45,000 nucleotides of DNA, from positions 3,544,758-3,589,757 of the forward strand of contig CM022676.1 in NCBI GenBank assembly GCA_012295275.1, in the 5' to 3' direction. Origin of the DNA: Chrysomallon squamiferum. Taxonomy: Eukaryota; Mollusca; Gastropoda; Neomphalida; Peltospiridae. This document shows, one piece after another, positions 44,906-45,000 of the stretch. A program made the position numbers and the translations under genes. The notes under the pieces were generated by a model. It saw only the letters and a list, made by a program, of their open reading frames with translations. It had not been told where the DNA came from and ran no database searches. The first letter of the stretch is position 1. Each line of letters opens with the position of its first letter.

Positions 44906-45000
44906 ACCTTTTATCCTTTCCAGACTTTTTTTTTCTTTTCTAAAACCTTCTAGCATTGACAAACACACACACATTGTGACTGATCTTCCTACATCTTAGA
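44906..45000. other. Unique tail of the window
   Basis: A short T-run, a ctagcattgacaaac word and a short (CA)n. Nothing coding. Confidence 0.4.

Overview
This looks like non-coding DNA from an animal nuclear genome. I found no protein-coding gene, no rRNA or tRNA gene I would trust, and no bacterial-type feature such as operons, Shine-Dalgarno sites or CRISPR. The DNA is AT-rich and packed with microsatellites: (CT/GA)n tracts of 40 to 290 bp, (AAAT)n, (ATT)n, (ATGT)n, (GT/CA)n, (TA)n and degenerate (ACT)n clusters. Runs of about 20 to 35 A or T occur roughly once per kb. CpG is not visibly depleted. Large non-coding blocks saturated with these microsatellite types suit a lophotrochozoan, and a mollusc such as a cephalopod is my first guess. 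That is inference, because no diagnostic gene is present. Almost every open frame longer than 60 codons is a translated simple repeat or minisatellite.

Layout. From 1 to 10.4 kb, AT-rich tetranucleotide repeats and (TC)n tracts alternate with low-repeat islands (1.06-1.45, 2.71-3.00, 4.32-4.56, 6.18-6.36, 8.43-9.01 and 9.70-10.05 kb). These islands hold clustered motif-like words and short perfect inverted repeats and are the best cis-regulatory candidates. A quasi-periodic old repeat fills 6.42-7.11 kb, and a 17-bp minisatellite lies at 9.02-9.19 kb. From 10.4 to 14.6 kb there are two ~100-bp (CT)n tracts that share a 28-bp downstream flank, a ~550-bp ACT/CTG trinucleotide field, and a seven-unit heat-shock-element array at 14368-14400. 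From 14.6 to 18 kb come GT- and TA-rich microsatellites, a ~1-kb G+T strand-skewed block with an 18-bp minisatellite, and A+C-rich repeats. An island at 18.03-18.35 kb follows.

From 19.2 to 23.7 kb there are (AAT)n and (ATT)n blocks, a decayed ~50-bp periodic array (19.64-20.64 kb), four GA tracts and the first copy of a 145-bp dispersed repeat (22551-22695). From 24 to 29.6 kb there are GT/TA microsatellites, a 32-bp minisatellite, a decayed 28/60-bp array and an 11-copy 24-bp minisatellite. From 29.6 to 34.5 kb there are more trinucleotide fields, a ~113-bp tandem duplication, a probable tRNA-derived SINE (32.38-32.54 kb), a promoter-like island (32.66-32.97 kb) and a ~99-bp tandem repeat. 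From 34.9 to 45 kb there are mixed microsatellites, the second copy of the 145-bp repeat (39104-39248), a 2.5-kb stretch in which a taagaggactgccact-like motif recurs about ten times, and a weak tRNA-like SINE head near 44.85 kb.

The window is best read as intergenic or long-intron DNA built by microsatellite expansion, minisatellite birth and decay, and small mobile elements, with a few islands that may be regulatory. No gene system can be reconstructed from it.
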